From assembly GCA_016935665.1 (NCBI GenBank), contig JAFGQN010000222.1, positions 1 to 64,000 on the forward strand: 64,000 bases of DNA, in the 5' to 3' direction. The notes below the pieces were generated by a model. The model saw only the letters and a program-made list of their open reading frames with translations, was not told the DNA's origin and searched no databases. Position numbers and translations under genes: made by a program. The number at the start of each line of letters is the position of its first letter. Position 1 is the first letter of the stretch. This DNA comes from Deltaproteobacteria bacterium (lineage in GTDB: Bacteria > Myxococcota_A > Polyangia > JAAYKL01). Below are positions 43,703 through 51,992 of the stretch, piece after piece.

Positions 43703-44326
43703 ATGGCAAATCGACGCAGGAAACGCAAAGGCTTCGGTCCGGCAAGAAAAATGAAAGCGTTCCTTGGTAACTGGCTTGTACAGCGCACTGCGTTGGTTCT
43801 GTTGGTGTTTGTTCTTGTGGTCAACGGCATCATTGCGCTATTGGGGGCCAGCGGCAGTCATCTGTTGTCGCCATTCCATCTTGAAAACAAAGTACGCGCC
43901 ATTGGTTTTTTTGCATGTCATGTTGTCTCGCAGGCCGGTCAACCGCCACTGCCCAAAGCGGAAGACGCATTGATGCAGGCGGTGCAACGGTACAGAGTGC
44001 CCAGACGCGTCGTTTTTGCGTTTGCCAAAGTGGAATCCGGTCTCGTGCCGCATCGTGTTAGCCATACAGGGGCCATGGGGTTGATGCAGCTGATGCCGGA
44101 TACGGCGCTGGATTTGGGTGTCGATGATCCGTTTCATCCCTTGGACAATGCATTCGGTGGTGTTAAATATCTGTCGCATTTGTGGACAAGGTACAAAGGT
44201 GACTTGCCGCGAATTGCTGCGGCATACAACTACGGTCCTGGGCGTGTTCCTCGCACAGGGGCATATCGTCTGCCGGCGGAAACACGCAGATACGTGAAGC
44301 GAGTGATGACGTATGCGAAAATGTGA
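43703..44326 (+). CDS. Membrane-anchored lytic transglycosylase (SLT domain)
   Basis: 207 aa. A basic N-terminus and one membrane helix (about 30-48) precede an SLT-type catalytic domain from about 85. Catalytic Glu E111 lies in FAKVESGLVP; AMGLMQLMPDTA (124-135) and AAYNYGPGRV (about 172) are the other hallmark motifs. It would cleave peptidoglycan glycan strands with formation of 1,6-anhydroMurNAc in the periplasm. Starts four bases after the mlaE stop, so likely cotranscribed. Confidence 0.9.
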   Translation: MANRRRKRKGFGPARKMKAFLGNWLVQRTALVLLVFVLVVNGIIALLGASGSHLLSPFHLENKVRAIGFFACHVVSQAGQPPLPKAEDALMQAVQRYRVPRRVVFAFAKVESGLVPHRVSHTGAMGLMQLMPDTALDLGVDDPFHPLDNAFGGVKYLSHLWTRYKGDLPRIAAAYNYGPGRVPRTGAYRLPAETRRYVKRVMTYAKM

Positions 44327-44406
44327 AAATCGATTTAAATGTTTGCAAAGCAAAAACCATACAGAAATGCGGAACGATTCTGAATTGACGGAGGCGATGA
44401 CAGACG

Positions 44407-45081
44407 ATGTTTGAGTCTCTGGTTGATGCGGCGGCGATTCAGGTTTTTGAATCGCAGATTCATCCCGCCTTGCCGCTTGTTTCCACCTTTGAGGATGAAA
44501 ACGCGATTGTGCAAAAAGCAGTGGACAAACGCAAACGGGAGTTCATTCTGGGGCGCCAGCTTGCCCGAACCGCCTTGAAGGAATTGGGCGTTGCCCCAGG
44601 GGCGATTTTGTCGGCGAAAGATAGAACTCCACGTTGGCCCAGTGGCGTCATTGGATCTATTTCACACTGCAACAGCTGGTGCGCCGCAGCTGTTGGACTT
44701 GCACAGGACGTGGATTTTCTGGGTATAGATATTGAGGAATACAGTGCCAGAACCATGAGCGACTCAATGATCCAGTCTGTCTGTGTGTCCGACGAGTTGG
44801 AATGGTTGTCCCGATTACCGGCCCATGATTATCATCGGGGAGCCATGGCCGTGTTTTCTGCAAAGGAAGCCTGGTACAAGGCGATGTATCCAATCACTGG
44901 ACAATTTTTGGGATTTCATGGCGCACAGATAAAATTTGTTGAATTTCAGGCGGATTTCGCGGTCTGGACCGGTCGTTTGCTTGAATCGTGGCAGCCTTTT
45001 TTGCGCGGTGCAGAATTTTCCTGTGGAAAGAGTCGTTTCTCTGCGGAATATGTGGCATCGGCATTTATAAAATATACGTAG
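44407..45081 (+). CDS. EntD/Sfp-type 4'-phosphopantetheinyl transferase
   Basis: 224 aa; GGAGG lies 12 bases before the ATG. EntD-type motifs: KREFILGRQLAR (about 42), TPRWPSGVIGSISHC (74-88), the Mg-binding GIDIE (106-110) and FSAKEAWYK (150-158), where E154 and K158 contact Mg and CoA. It attaches phosphopantetheine to carrier proteins. No polyketide or nonribosomal synthetase is in the window, so the target carrier lies elsewhere. Confidence 0.9.
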   Translation: MFESLVDAAAIQVFESQIHPALPLVSTFEDENAIVQKAVDKRKREFILGRQLARTALKELGVAPGAILSAKDRTPRWPSGVIGSISHCNSWCAAAVGLAQDVDFLGIDIEEYSARTMSDSMIQSVCVSDELEWLSRLPAHDYHRGAMAVFSAKEAWYKAMYPITGQFLGFHGAQIKFVEFQADFAVWTGRLLESWQPFLRGAEFSCGKSRFSAEYVASAFIKYT

Positions 45082-45172
45082 TTGTTTTATGAATCTCGAC
45101 TTGAATTTTCAGCTGATTTTTAACCTGCCTGGAAATTTGTTTTTGTTTTAATGGGGTGTTGGAAAACAGTTG

Positions 45173-45805
45173 ATGTGGAACCGCTTGTGGTCTATCAATG
45201 TGCCAATGGAATTAATGCGGCGGTTGTCAGAAATCAAGTGGGAAGCAAAGGTTGGAGATCCTTATCTGTTGGCCTGGTTGGTCGTCGCCGCATACCTGTT
45301 CGCTGCCTTTGGCTGTATCGCCTGCGCCATAAGAGCGGAGCAAATATTTGGAAGGCACAAGCTGAATTTTCATCGTACGGTGTGGGGGGGACTTGGCGCA
45401 GTAATGCTTTTTCTGGCAATCAACAAACAACTGGATTTGCAGACACTATTCACCCAAATCATGAAAGTGCTGGCCAAAAACTGGGACATTTATGAGCTTG
45501 GACGTCGCAGTCGAAAGTACTTTGTTTTTGGATTGGGATTATTCAGCGCCGGCGTAATGGCGTGGATTATGTGGAACGTTAGACGTCAATGGCGTCGATA
45601 CGTTATTCTATTACTGGGAGTGATTTTCATTGTTCGGTTTATAATCGTGCGCGCCGGAACATTCTACGGTGTTCGTTTGCCGGAGTTGTCCAGATTTACC
45701 GGTGGAATACGGGTGAATGGGATGCTGGAGCTTACAGGGGCTCTGGTGGTGGCCGCATCGGCGTATCTGAATCTGTGGACGGCCCAAAAGGCGCGGCGGA
45801 AATGA
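45173..45805 (+). CDS. Four-helix membrane protein, INKQ-type, first of a pair
   Basis: 210 aa from the ATG at 45173 with GGAAAA upstream. Four or five hydrophobic segments: about 32-52, 72-88, 115-138, 143-163, 185-203. The second holds AVMLFLAINKQLDLQTLFTQ, and a basic/aromatic helix follows. The INKQ-D/N-L motif is repeated in the next gene, which has the same membrane layout, so the two are paralogues. I do not recognise the function. Stop and next ATG overlap (ATGA). Confidence 0.75.
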   Translation: MWNRLWSINVPMELMRRLSEIKWEAKVGDPYLLAWLVVAAYLFAAFGCIACAIRAEQIFGRHKLNFHRTVWGGLGAVMLFLAINKQLDLQTLFTQIMKVLAKNWDIYELGRRSRKYFVFGLGLFSAGVMAWIMWNVRRQWRRYVILLLGVIFIVRFIIVRAGTFYGVRLPELSRFTGGIRVNGMLELTGALVVAASAYLNLWTAQKARRK

Positions 45806-46332
45806 GTGAGGTAATGTGGTGGGTGACAGTATTTGTATACTGGACGACCTGTGCGCTGTGCATATTTTCAGCCTTGAAAGCGCCCGATAAACGATGGTGG
45901 CGGCTGCTGGGAATTGGTTTTGCTGTCCTTGCAATTAACAAACAACACAATCTGACAGGGTTGATAACGCGGATGCTGCGCAGAAATGCGTTTCACAATC
46001 ATTGGTACTTTGAGCGTGCTGATATTCAATACTGGACCATCGGATTTATTGGGGCGCTTCTCATATGCCTGATTGCTTTATTCTGGTTTGTTGCCAATAA
46101 ACAGAAAGCGTCCGGAATTCAGCGATTCGTCCTGTCAATACTGTTGATTCTTGGATGTTATTCGCTGATGCGTTCCATTTCCCTGCATGCCCTTGATTAT
46201 TTTCTGTATCGGGATTTCCACGGTTTGCAAATAAACTGGGTTTTCGAACTGGGGATGTTGATTCTGGCGGTGGCCATGGTGGCCGGGGGGATAATCAGGT
46301 TGCTTCGGGAGCAGGGGCAAGAGGGCAAATGA
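45802..46332 (+). CDS. Four-helix membrane protein, INKQ-type, second of a pair
   Basis: 176 aa; start at 45802 overlaps the preceding stop by 4 bp. Four hydrophobic segments (about 5-23, 33-47, 73-95, 108-123) and a last one near 140-165. GFAVLAINKQHNLTGLITR matches the INKQ motif of the preceding gene; a late FHGLQINWVFELGMLI also corresponds to RVNGMLELTGAL there. Probably a heteromeric membrane pair. No function assigned. Confidence 0.73.
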   Translation: MSEVMWWVTVFVYWTTCALCIFSALKAPDKRWWRLLGIGFAVLAINKQHNLTGLITRMLRRNAFHNHWYFERADIQYWTIGFIGALLICLIALFWFVANKQKASGIQRFVLSILLILGCYSLMRSISLHALDYFLYRDFHGLQINWVFELGMLILAVAMVAGGIIRLLREQGQEGK

Positions 46333-46544
46333 TGGCTTGCAGCGGTATCGGCAGAAACTTGAGCCCAAAGTATAACAGGTTATGGCGTCGGGGCCAGTGG
46401 CTGGTAGAGATTGTGTAAAATAATAGCCAGATGTGGCTTTTATAAATGTTTAGGTGGAAATCGTCTCCTTTTCGTTATAATGATGAAAATCAAATAGCAA
46501 ACTGGAAACGAACGTACAGAATAAATTTTTTGAGTGCGCATTAA

Positions 46545-47408
46545 ATGAATAGCAAAAGTTTAAAGGAATTGTCGCTGAAGAATCTGGTTACATCTGTTGG
46601 TTCAGTGTCCAATTCCGTTCGAAATACTGTGAAGGCTTTGGGGGTTCTGAAATCTGCCGATGCCAATGAAGATGTGCCAACATCTTCGCGGGGGACAGAT
46701 TCATCCCTCATCAACCGATTTGAAACCTTATCCAATCCGCAACGAAAGTTAATGGCGGAGATGAACCTGCATCTGAGACGTGCGATGTGGTGGGGCGCTC
46801 GCAACGGCACACTTAAAATCAAGCGGCTTGTGGATGTAGCTGGAGCAACCACTGGAATTATTGTTCTTTCGCCTGTGCTGTTGTCGGTGATGGCGGCAAT
46901 TAAAATTGAGGATGGCGGCTCCATTATTTACACATCGAAAAGGGTTGGACGTCACGGAAATGAATTTGATTTCTATAAGTTTCGTTCCATGGTGGAAAAT
47001 GCTGAGAAAATAAAGGACGAATTGCTGAATCAGAATGAGTCGGAGGCCGGGGTTATTTTCAAGATGAAGAATGATCCCCGAATTACAAAAGTCGGCCGGA
47101 TATTGCGCAGGACGTCTCTTGACGAGTTGCCGCAACTGTTCAATGTGTTGCGGGGGGATATGTCACTGGTGGGGCCCAGACCGCCGCTCCCCAGGGAAGT
47201 TGAGCAGTACAGGGTTGGCGATCGATATCGACTGGAGGTCATACCCGGTTTGACGTGCCTGTGGCAGGTAAGTGGACGAAGTGAACTGGATTTTCATCAA
47301 CAGGTTGAACTTGATCGCGCATATATTCATGAACAGACATTGTTAAATGATATTATCCTCATTTTACGGACAATTCCCGCTGTTCTCGGCGGACAGGGGT
47401 CATACTGA
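46545..47408 (+). CDS. Undecaprenyl-phosphate sugar phosphotransferase (WcaJ/bacterial sugar transferase)
   Basis: 287 aa. An N-terminal variable region (about 1-90) is followed by one membrane helix (about 95-117; GATTGIIVLSPVLLSVMA), then the bacterial sugar transferase core: IIYTSKRVGRHGNEFDFYKF(RSM), ITKVGRILRRTSLDELPQLF, NVLRGDMSLVGPRP, and IPGLTCLWQVSGR. The D-E in SLDELPQ is the catalytic dyad of monotopic phosphoglycosyl transferases. It starts synthesis of a surface polysaccharide repeat by moving a sugar-1-phosphate to undecaprenyl phosphate. Followed by the nucleotidyltransferase-like fusion gene. Confidence 0.92.
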   Translation: MNSKSLKELSLKNLVTSVGSVSNSVRNTVKALGVLKSADANEDVPTSSRGTDSSLINRFETLSNPQRKLMAEMNLHLRRAMWWGARNGTLKIKRLVDVAGATTGIIVLSPVLLSVMAAIKIEDGGSIIYTSKRVGRHGNEFDFYKFRSMVENAEKIKDELLNQNESEAGVIFKMKNDPRITKVGRILRRTSLDELPQLFNVLRGDMSLVGPRPPLPREVEQYRVGDRYRLEVIPGLTCLWQVSGRSELDFHQQVELDRAYIHEQTLLNDIILILRTIPAVLGGQGSY

Positions 47409-47435
47409 TGAACATGCGTATTGGCTGGTAAACAT

Positions 47436-48917
47436 ATGGAACTGGTGCTGATATATTCCGATACAAATTCCTTTGAACCATTGCAATCGATTTTGCCAGT
47501 GTCGCTTATTTCGATAATGGGAAAGCCCCTGATTCAACATCAATTGGAGCTATGTTCCGGGCAGGGAATTCGGTCCTGTACGATTATTGCTTCCGACAAT
47601 CTAACTAAAATTCGGAATTTCTGCGGTGATGGCAGTCGCTTTGGTGTGCAGTTGAACCTGGTAACTGCCGCCCCATCGGGCAACGAGGTGGAAAGTCTTT
47701 TGCGCCATCGCAACCTGCTTGGGGACTACAGTCTGATTTTGGCAGGGCGCACGCTGGCGAATTTGCCAATCGAGAAATTGCGAAAAAGCCATGTGGAAGC
47801 CCAAAAACGAATTTCGATTATTCGGCATCGTGAGTCGAAGGATATTGTGGGACTTTTAACGGCCCCTCCCAGTCCAGGAGAATTGCTTCAAGGGCTTGAT
47901 GGCAGCTTAAAGCAGGCAGCCGAATACCTGTTGCTGAATTGTTCGGATGATGTTCACGTCATTGACTCGGATTTCCCCTATTTTGGTTGTCGTGCACTGC
48001 CAGAGGTGCTTCAGTTAACGGCCAAAGTCTTGCAGAATCCATCCGACTATATTCATGACACTCATTTTGCTCAGCAGGACAGAGGTATCCACCTGGGGCA
48101 TCACACATTGATTCACCCAACGGCGGTACTTCATCCTCCTGTGGCAATCGGTGATTTCTGCCAGATAATGGCCGGTGCTGAAGTAGGCCCGAACACTACG
48201 GTGTCCTCCGGATCCATCGTCGCCAAAGGCGCCACTGTAAAAAATTCGATTGTTTCTCCAGGGACATATGTGGGGGAGATGATGGAAGTGAAGGATGCCA
48301 TAGTGGTTGGCGCCACTCTGGTACAGCCGCGTTCGGGGACCAAAGTGCTCGTGAGCGATTCATTGTTGCTGGATAGTATTGACGGTGGTTCGCTGGTTGA
48401 AATATCCAATTCCATTCTTCATCGTGCTGCTGCCCTGGGGATGTTAACGGCTCTTTTTCCATTGGGCGCATCGATGGCAGCGATATCCAAATTGCGAACA
48501 AACCGGGCCATCTCCAAAACGCCGACGCTTGGGCACGGTGATGTGGAAGATATCCGAGATATTGGATGGTTGCCCCGATTTAACCGATTGGAATTGGCGG
48601 ACAAGGATTTACCCCTTTCCTGGTATCCAACATTGATTAATATTCTGAGGGGACAAATGCGTTTTACGGGACCTGGACCGGTTGGTTCCAGCGACGGCAG
48701 CGCAGACGTTATTGTACCCAACACTGTTCGATATACTGTTCCGCCGGGGTTGCTTCCGATTGATAAACTGTTTGAACCAGACTCGGACGAAGCGGAATTT
48801 GCAAATGTAATATATAGTAAAAAACATAGTTTGATTCAGGATTTACGTTGCGTGGCGGCATCTCTGACACGCGGGATTATTGGAAAACGAAATGCAAGGC
48901 GCCTGGCGGGGCTTTGA
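47436..48917 (+). CDS. Nucleotidyltransferase-like/left-handed beta-helix protein with a sugar-transferase-like tail
   Basis: 493 aa from the ATG at 47436; a TTG at 47421 is possible. Residues 1-200 resemble the GT-A nucleotidyltransferase fold (LVLIYSDTNSFEPLQSILPV, SIMGKPLIQHQLEL) but without the G-x-G-T-R motif of true pyrophosphorylases. Residues 216-325 are hexapeptide repeats (IHPTAVLHPPVAIGDFCQIM, GATVKNSIVSPGTYVG). The last 115 residues contain WLPRFNRLELADKDLPLSW and LINILRGQMRFTGPGPVG, matching the end of the upstream sugar transferase (LFNVLRGDMSLVGPRP), with no membrane helix or D-E dyad. May be a regulatory or scaffold partner of that enzyme. Confidence 0.77.
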   Translation: MELVLIYSDTNSFEPLQSILPVSLISIMGKPLIQHQLELCSGQGIRSCTIIASDNLTKIRNFCGDGSRFGVQLNLVTAAPSGNEVESLLRHRNLLGDYSLILAGRTLANLPIEKLRKSHVEAQKRISIIRHRESKDIVGLLTAPPSPGELLQGLDGSLKQAAEYLLLNCSDDVHVIDSDFPYFGCRALPEVLQLTAKVLQNPSDYIHDTHFAQQDRGIHLGHHTLIHPTAVLHPPVAIGDFCQIMAGAEVGPNTTVSSGSIVAKGATVKNSIVSPGTYVGEMMEVKDAIVVGATLVQPRSGTKVLVSDSLLLDSIDGGSLVEISNSILHRAAALGMLTALFPLGASMAAISKLRTNRAISKTPTLGHGDVEDIRDIGWLPRFNRLELADKDLPLSWYPTLINILRGQMRFTGPGPVGSSDGSADVIVPNTVRYTVPPGLLPIDKLFEPDSDEAEFANVIYSKKHSLIQDLRCVAASLTRGIIGKRNARRLAGL

Positions 48918-48957
48918 TAGCTCACTTAGGTAGTGTGAAACAGGAGAGAAGTCAGAA

Positions 48958-49287
48958 ATGATTTTTATTCACGAAGAGCGTTCTGGATGTACCGTCATCA
49001 GATTCGAGGAGCAACGGCTTGATGTGTTGGTTGCTCAGGAGATGAAATCGGAGCTTCTCAAAATACTGGACAACGGCTCATCTCAGATCGGACTGGATTT
49101 GAGTAAAGTGGCTTTTGTCGATTCAAGTGGACTTGGTGCACTTGTGGCAGTTCTGAAGAATATCGGGCCAGAAGGCAGTCTGCGATTATGGGGGCTCACT
49201 CCGGAAGTGAAGTCCGTTTTTGAACTGACGCAACTTTACAAGGTTTTTGATATTTATGAACTCGAACAGGATGCTTTATCGAGATGA
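48958..49287 (+). CDS. STAS-domain anti-anti-sigma factor (SpoIIAA-like)
   Basis: 109 aa, a lone STAS domain; AGGAGAG precedes the ATG. The phosphorylation site is VAFVDSSGLGAL with S56/S57, matching the Ser of SpoIIAA/RsbV. GSLRLWGLTPEVKSVFELT forms the closing part of the fold. Its stop overlaps a tiny open frame and the anti-sigma kinase gene follows, giving the usual partner-switching pair. It probably controls a sigma factor or an envelope function tied to the polysaccharide locus; no sigma factor or phosphatase gene is seen here. Confidence 0.9.
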   Translation: MIFIHEERSGCTVIRFEEQRLDVLVAQEMKSELLKILDNGSSQIGLDLSKVAFVDSSGLGALVAVLKNIGPEGSLRLWGLTPEVKSVFELTQLYKVFDIYELEQDALSR

Positions 49288-49448
49288 GTTTAAATAGGCG
49301 GGTTATAGTTGAGCTTCCTCTGAGCAGATTCAGCGGAGTGCGTATGGGATGTATGGGGGGGACAAAGCCTGTTTTTGACGATTTGTGGCATAGCATTGCC
49401 ATGAATATTGGCCAATTGGCGAGATACGAACATGTCCTTTACCATTGA
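49284..49448 (+). CDS. Possible 54-aa open frame between STAS and kinase genes
   Basis: The ATG overlaps the STAS stop (ATGA). The peptide starts MSLNRRVIVELPLSRFSGVR and ends about 17 bases inside the kinase start. No family seen. It may be a true small protein, or only a translation bridge coupling the two genes. Weak support. Confidence 0.3.
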   Translation: MSLNRRVIVELPLSRFSGVRMGCMGGTKPVFDDLWHSIAMNIGQLARYEHVLYH

Positions 49449-49866
49449 ATATCGCGTAGCTGCAACGGCGTTGAGCATCCGCGCTATTTCCATGAGTCTA
49501 AAAGCATTTTTCAGTAATTTTGAAAGTGTCGCAGATTCTGCTTCCATGTTGGAACTTGCAATAGCAGAAGGCATGAACAATGTGTTCGAACACGCGTATG
49601 ACGGTCGAACTGAAGGTGAAATGCGAATTGTTGTTCAACTGGAAGGCAAAAAGTTGAGTGTTTCCATTTTCGATCAGGGGGAGGAGCCCAACCCGGATCG
49701 TGTCAGTGCGATTCCGTTTATGTCGGAATTTACCGATGATTTGCCCGAGAGGGAGAGTCTGTTGTGCGAAGGGCGCGGCGTCTACATCATGGAGACTCTG
49801 ATGGATTCTCTTGATTATCAGCGTGTTGGAGATGAAAACTGTCTGATAATGAAAAAAACGTTTTAA
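49432..49866 (+). CDS. RsbW-like anti-sigma serine kinase (HATPase)
   Basis: 144 aa from the ATG at 49432. GHKL ATPase motifs: N-box ELAIAEGMNNVFEHAY (41-56; E46, N50, H54), G1 box FDQGEEPNPD (about 80), and G2-like GRGVYIMETLMD near 118. This is the SpoIIAB/RsbW type that binds a sigma factor or phosphorylates a STAS partner, here surely the preceding gene. The kinase and the convergent GH44 gene are only 16 bases apart. Confidence 0.88.
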   Translation: MSFTIEYRVAATALSIRAISMSLKAFFSNFESVADSASMLELAIAEGMNNVFEHAYDGRTEGEMRIVVQLEGKKLSVSIFDQGEEPNPDRVSAIPFMSEFTDDLPERESLLCEGRGVYIMETLMDSLDYQRVGDENCLIMKKTF

Positions 49867-49882
49867 GAATTGGCAGTTGCTG

Positions 49883-51754
49883 CTACTGAGCGTTCAGTTC
49901 AATTGTAGTGACACTCAGCGCAGGTAGCGTGTGAGTGAACGCATTGCCGGTAATGCTCACAGAACCCGCCGCGGCTGGCGATGCATTCTGTTCGGTGAGT
50001 TGGTAAACGGAGCCGCTGGTGAAAACTGTATCGTCTGTAATTGAGATATTCGCCGACAATGGCTGCGTCGTTTTGTTTATCGCGACAAGTACCATGCGAT
50101 TGGGATCTGTGCTGTCGAGGCTCGCGTATATCGAAGTGCCCGCTATGTTTGTGGTAGTGGCTGCGATATGCGTGTCACCGAAGGTTGAATTGGCGCCATC
50201 GTAGTTTCTGTACATGTCAATGGCTCCGAATACATACTCTTTTTCAAACACCCATACGTTGGCAATATATGTTTCTTCTCTGCCAAAGATACCCAGCACA
50301 TCCGCCTCTGCGACGCCGCCTGAAATGTGTTCTCCGCCACCATAATAATATTCAGTAAAAGCAAGTTTGGTACCTGGATAATGATCGGCGATCTGTTGTT
50401 TCAGTCGAGGTAAGAGTCGAATCGGTTCTCCCATATAATTGGCAATCCAGCTCTTTTCGGTATATGTGGGGTCCCACAGGGAACGTGGCGCCTGGACCCT
50501 CGCTTCGACCATTGCTGCTGACGTGTCGTCATTCAGTATTCGCTTGGAATTTGCCTGGGCTTCCGGATACCAGTGGAGATCCAGCACATCCACCAGGCGG
50601 TGTCCCGCAGTTGCCTCAGCTGCTTTTAATCCGTCCAGGAAGTAGTTGATAAAGTCACCATTGCTGCCTGCGTCGGGCGCGGACTGCAGATTTACGAACC
50701 CGTTGAAGCCATAGCTGACAAATCCCAGGATGGTCGCATCGGCATTGACGTTCTTAATGGCAGTTGCATACTCTATCGTTTTTGCCAGCAGCTCGGCATA
50801 AGTAACGGCATTCGGGTGCACTTCACGATGGGTGGAAGACCAAAGATCCGGCTCATTATCCAGGCTGTAAAACAACCTGTTCACTGGATCTGTGTCGGCG
50901 TTTGGAAATTGCCCGGATACATAATTTACAAACTCGTCCTGATAAACAACCCCGTCACTGATATTTGGCGGATATTCAAAAGCAGCACCTTTGGTCGATT
51001 TTGATTCAACGAATCGATTGGCGAGGTAATTCGGATCGCCAAGGTCCACTTTTCCGGATTTGTCCGCGGCGACATAGTCAACAAGAGGCACCGTTATAAT
51101 ACACGCCGCACCACCATCAAATGCATCCTGTACATACAATCTGGTTGCTTCACCCGCCGTGTCTCCCCCCCCCAGCAGGGAGTCGCTGGAATAGCTGGCA
51201 TCAGAGCCGGCATTGGATGCATTGTTTTCCCAGTTGAAGGCTGTGTACCGGTTTCCACCAGCTCTGTCTATTGTAATGCTGTTTCCAAGGCCATCCCAGT
51301 CGACACTATTGGCGCCATAGATATATGGAGAAATGGGATGCACATTTTCGGATGAATTGATGGTGAATTGAACAGTGCCGGCAGCAGATGTGTCAGTAGT
51401 GCTGGTACCCGTGTCAGTGGTGCCTGTTCCCGTGTCGGGTGTGCCCGTACCTGTGCCCGTGTCAGTAGTACCTGTGGCGGTGGCGGTATCTGAATCGTTG
51501 GTGCTGACCGTATTCGAGTCGCTGTTGGTGTCTTCGATTGACGCGGTGCCATCACTGGTACATACGGGACTCCCGCTGCAATCCGGATCATCACAGTCAA
51601 AAAGGCGGTCGTTATCGTTGTCAATATCGTCGCCACATTCCCCCGCTGCATTACCTTCGTAATTATCGTTGTTTGGATTATCGGCGCTGTTCTTGTCTGA
51701 ACACGCACATATCAGTATCACCAAAGCGATAAGAATATCTTTTTTCAAATTCAT
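49883..51754 (-). CDS. GH44 endoglucanase/xyloglucanase, lipoprotein
   Basis: 623 aa; AAGGAGGGG precedes the ATG. Lipoprotein signal with lipobox Cys at C18 (ICAC). Residues 38-66 are the Asp/Cys motif shared with neighbours (GECGDDIDNDNDRLFDC). A T/D/G linker runs from about 70 to 125. The GH44 catalytic domain starts near 130: ISPYIYGANS, DRAGGNRYTAFNWENNASNA, SLDNEPDLWSSTHREVHP (acid/base E301) and LAFTEYYYGGGEH (nucleophile E468). A C-terminal beta domain follows (about 545-623). GH44 enzymes are retaining beta-1,4-glucanases, often active on xyloglucan. Predicted surface location. Confidence 0.93.
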   Translation of the reverse strand: MNLKKDILIALVILICACSDKNSADNPNNDNYEGNAAGECGDDIDNDNDRLFDCDDPDCSGSPVCTSDGTASIEDTNSDSNTVSTNDSDTATATGTTDTGTGTGTPDTGTGTTDTGTSTTDTSAAGTVQFTINSSENVHPISPYIYGANSVDWDGLGNSITIDRAGGNRYTAFNWENNASNAGSDASYSSDSLLGGGDTAGEATRLYVQDAFDGGAACIITVPLVDYVAADKSGKVDLGDPNYLANRFVESKSTKGAAFEYPPNISDGVVYQDEFVNYVSGQFPNADTDPVNRLFYSLDNEPDLWSSTHREVHPNAVTYAELLAKTIEYATAIKNVNADATILGFVSYGFNGFVNLQSAPDAGSNGDFINYFLDGLKAAEATAGHRLVDVLDLHWYPEAQANSKRILNDDTSAAMVEARVQAPRSLWDPTYTEKSWIANYMGEPIRLLPRLKQQIADHYPGTKLAFTEYYYGGGEHISGGVAEADVLGIFGREETYIANVWVFEKEYVFGAIDMYRNYDGANSTFGDTHIAATTTNIAGTSIYASLDSTDPNRMVLVAINKTTQPLSANISITDDTVFTSGSVYQLTEQNASPAAAGSVSITGNAFTHTLPALSVTTIELNAQ

Positions 51755-51992
51755 GTGACCCCTCCTTTAATTTTGGTCGTCAAGCCATATCTGTTCTTCT
51801 GGTATACTTTTGTTCGTATATCCTTACTTTACGGTTCGGTTCGACAAACATTTATAACCACTTTCACGAGCGGCGTAGAAAAAATATATTTGCGGGGATA
51901 TAATTGGGGGCTCGTGCACAGAACGGATACGTGTTTTGAAGGTATTTCAGGGCGCAAAATTCTTCTCCACGAAATTCCACGACATGACCAGG

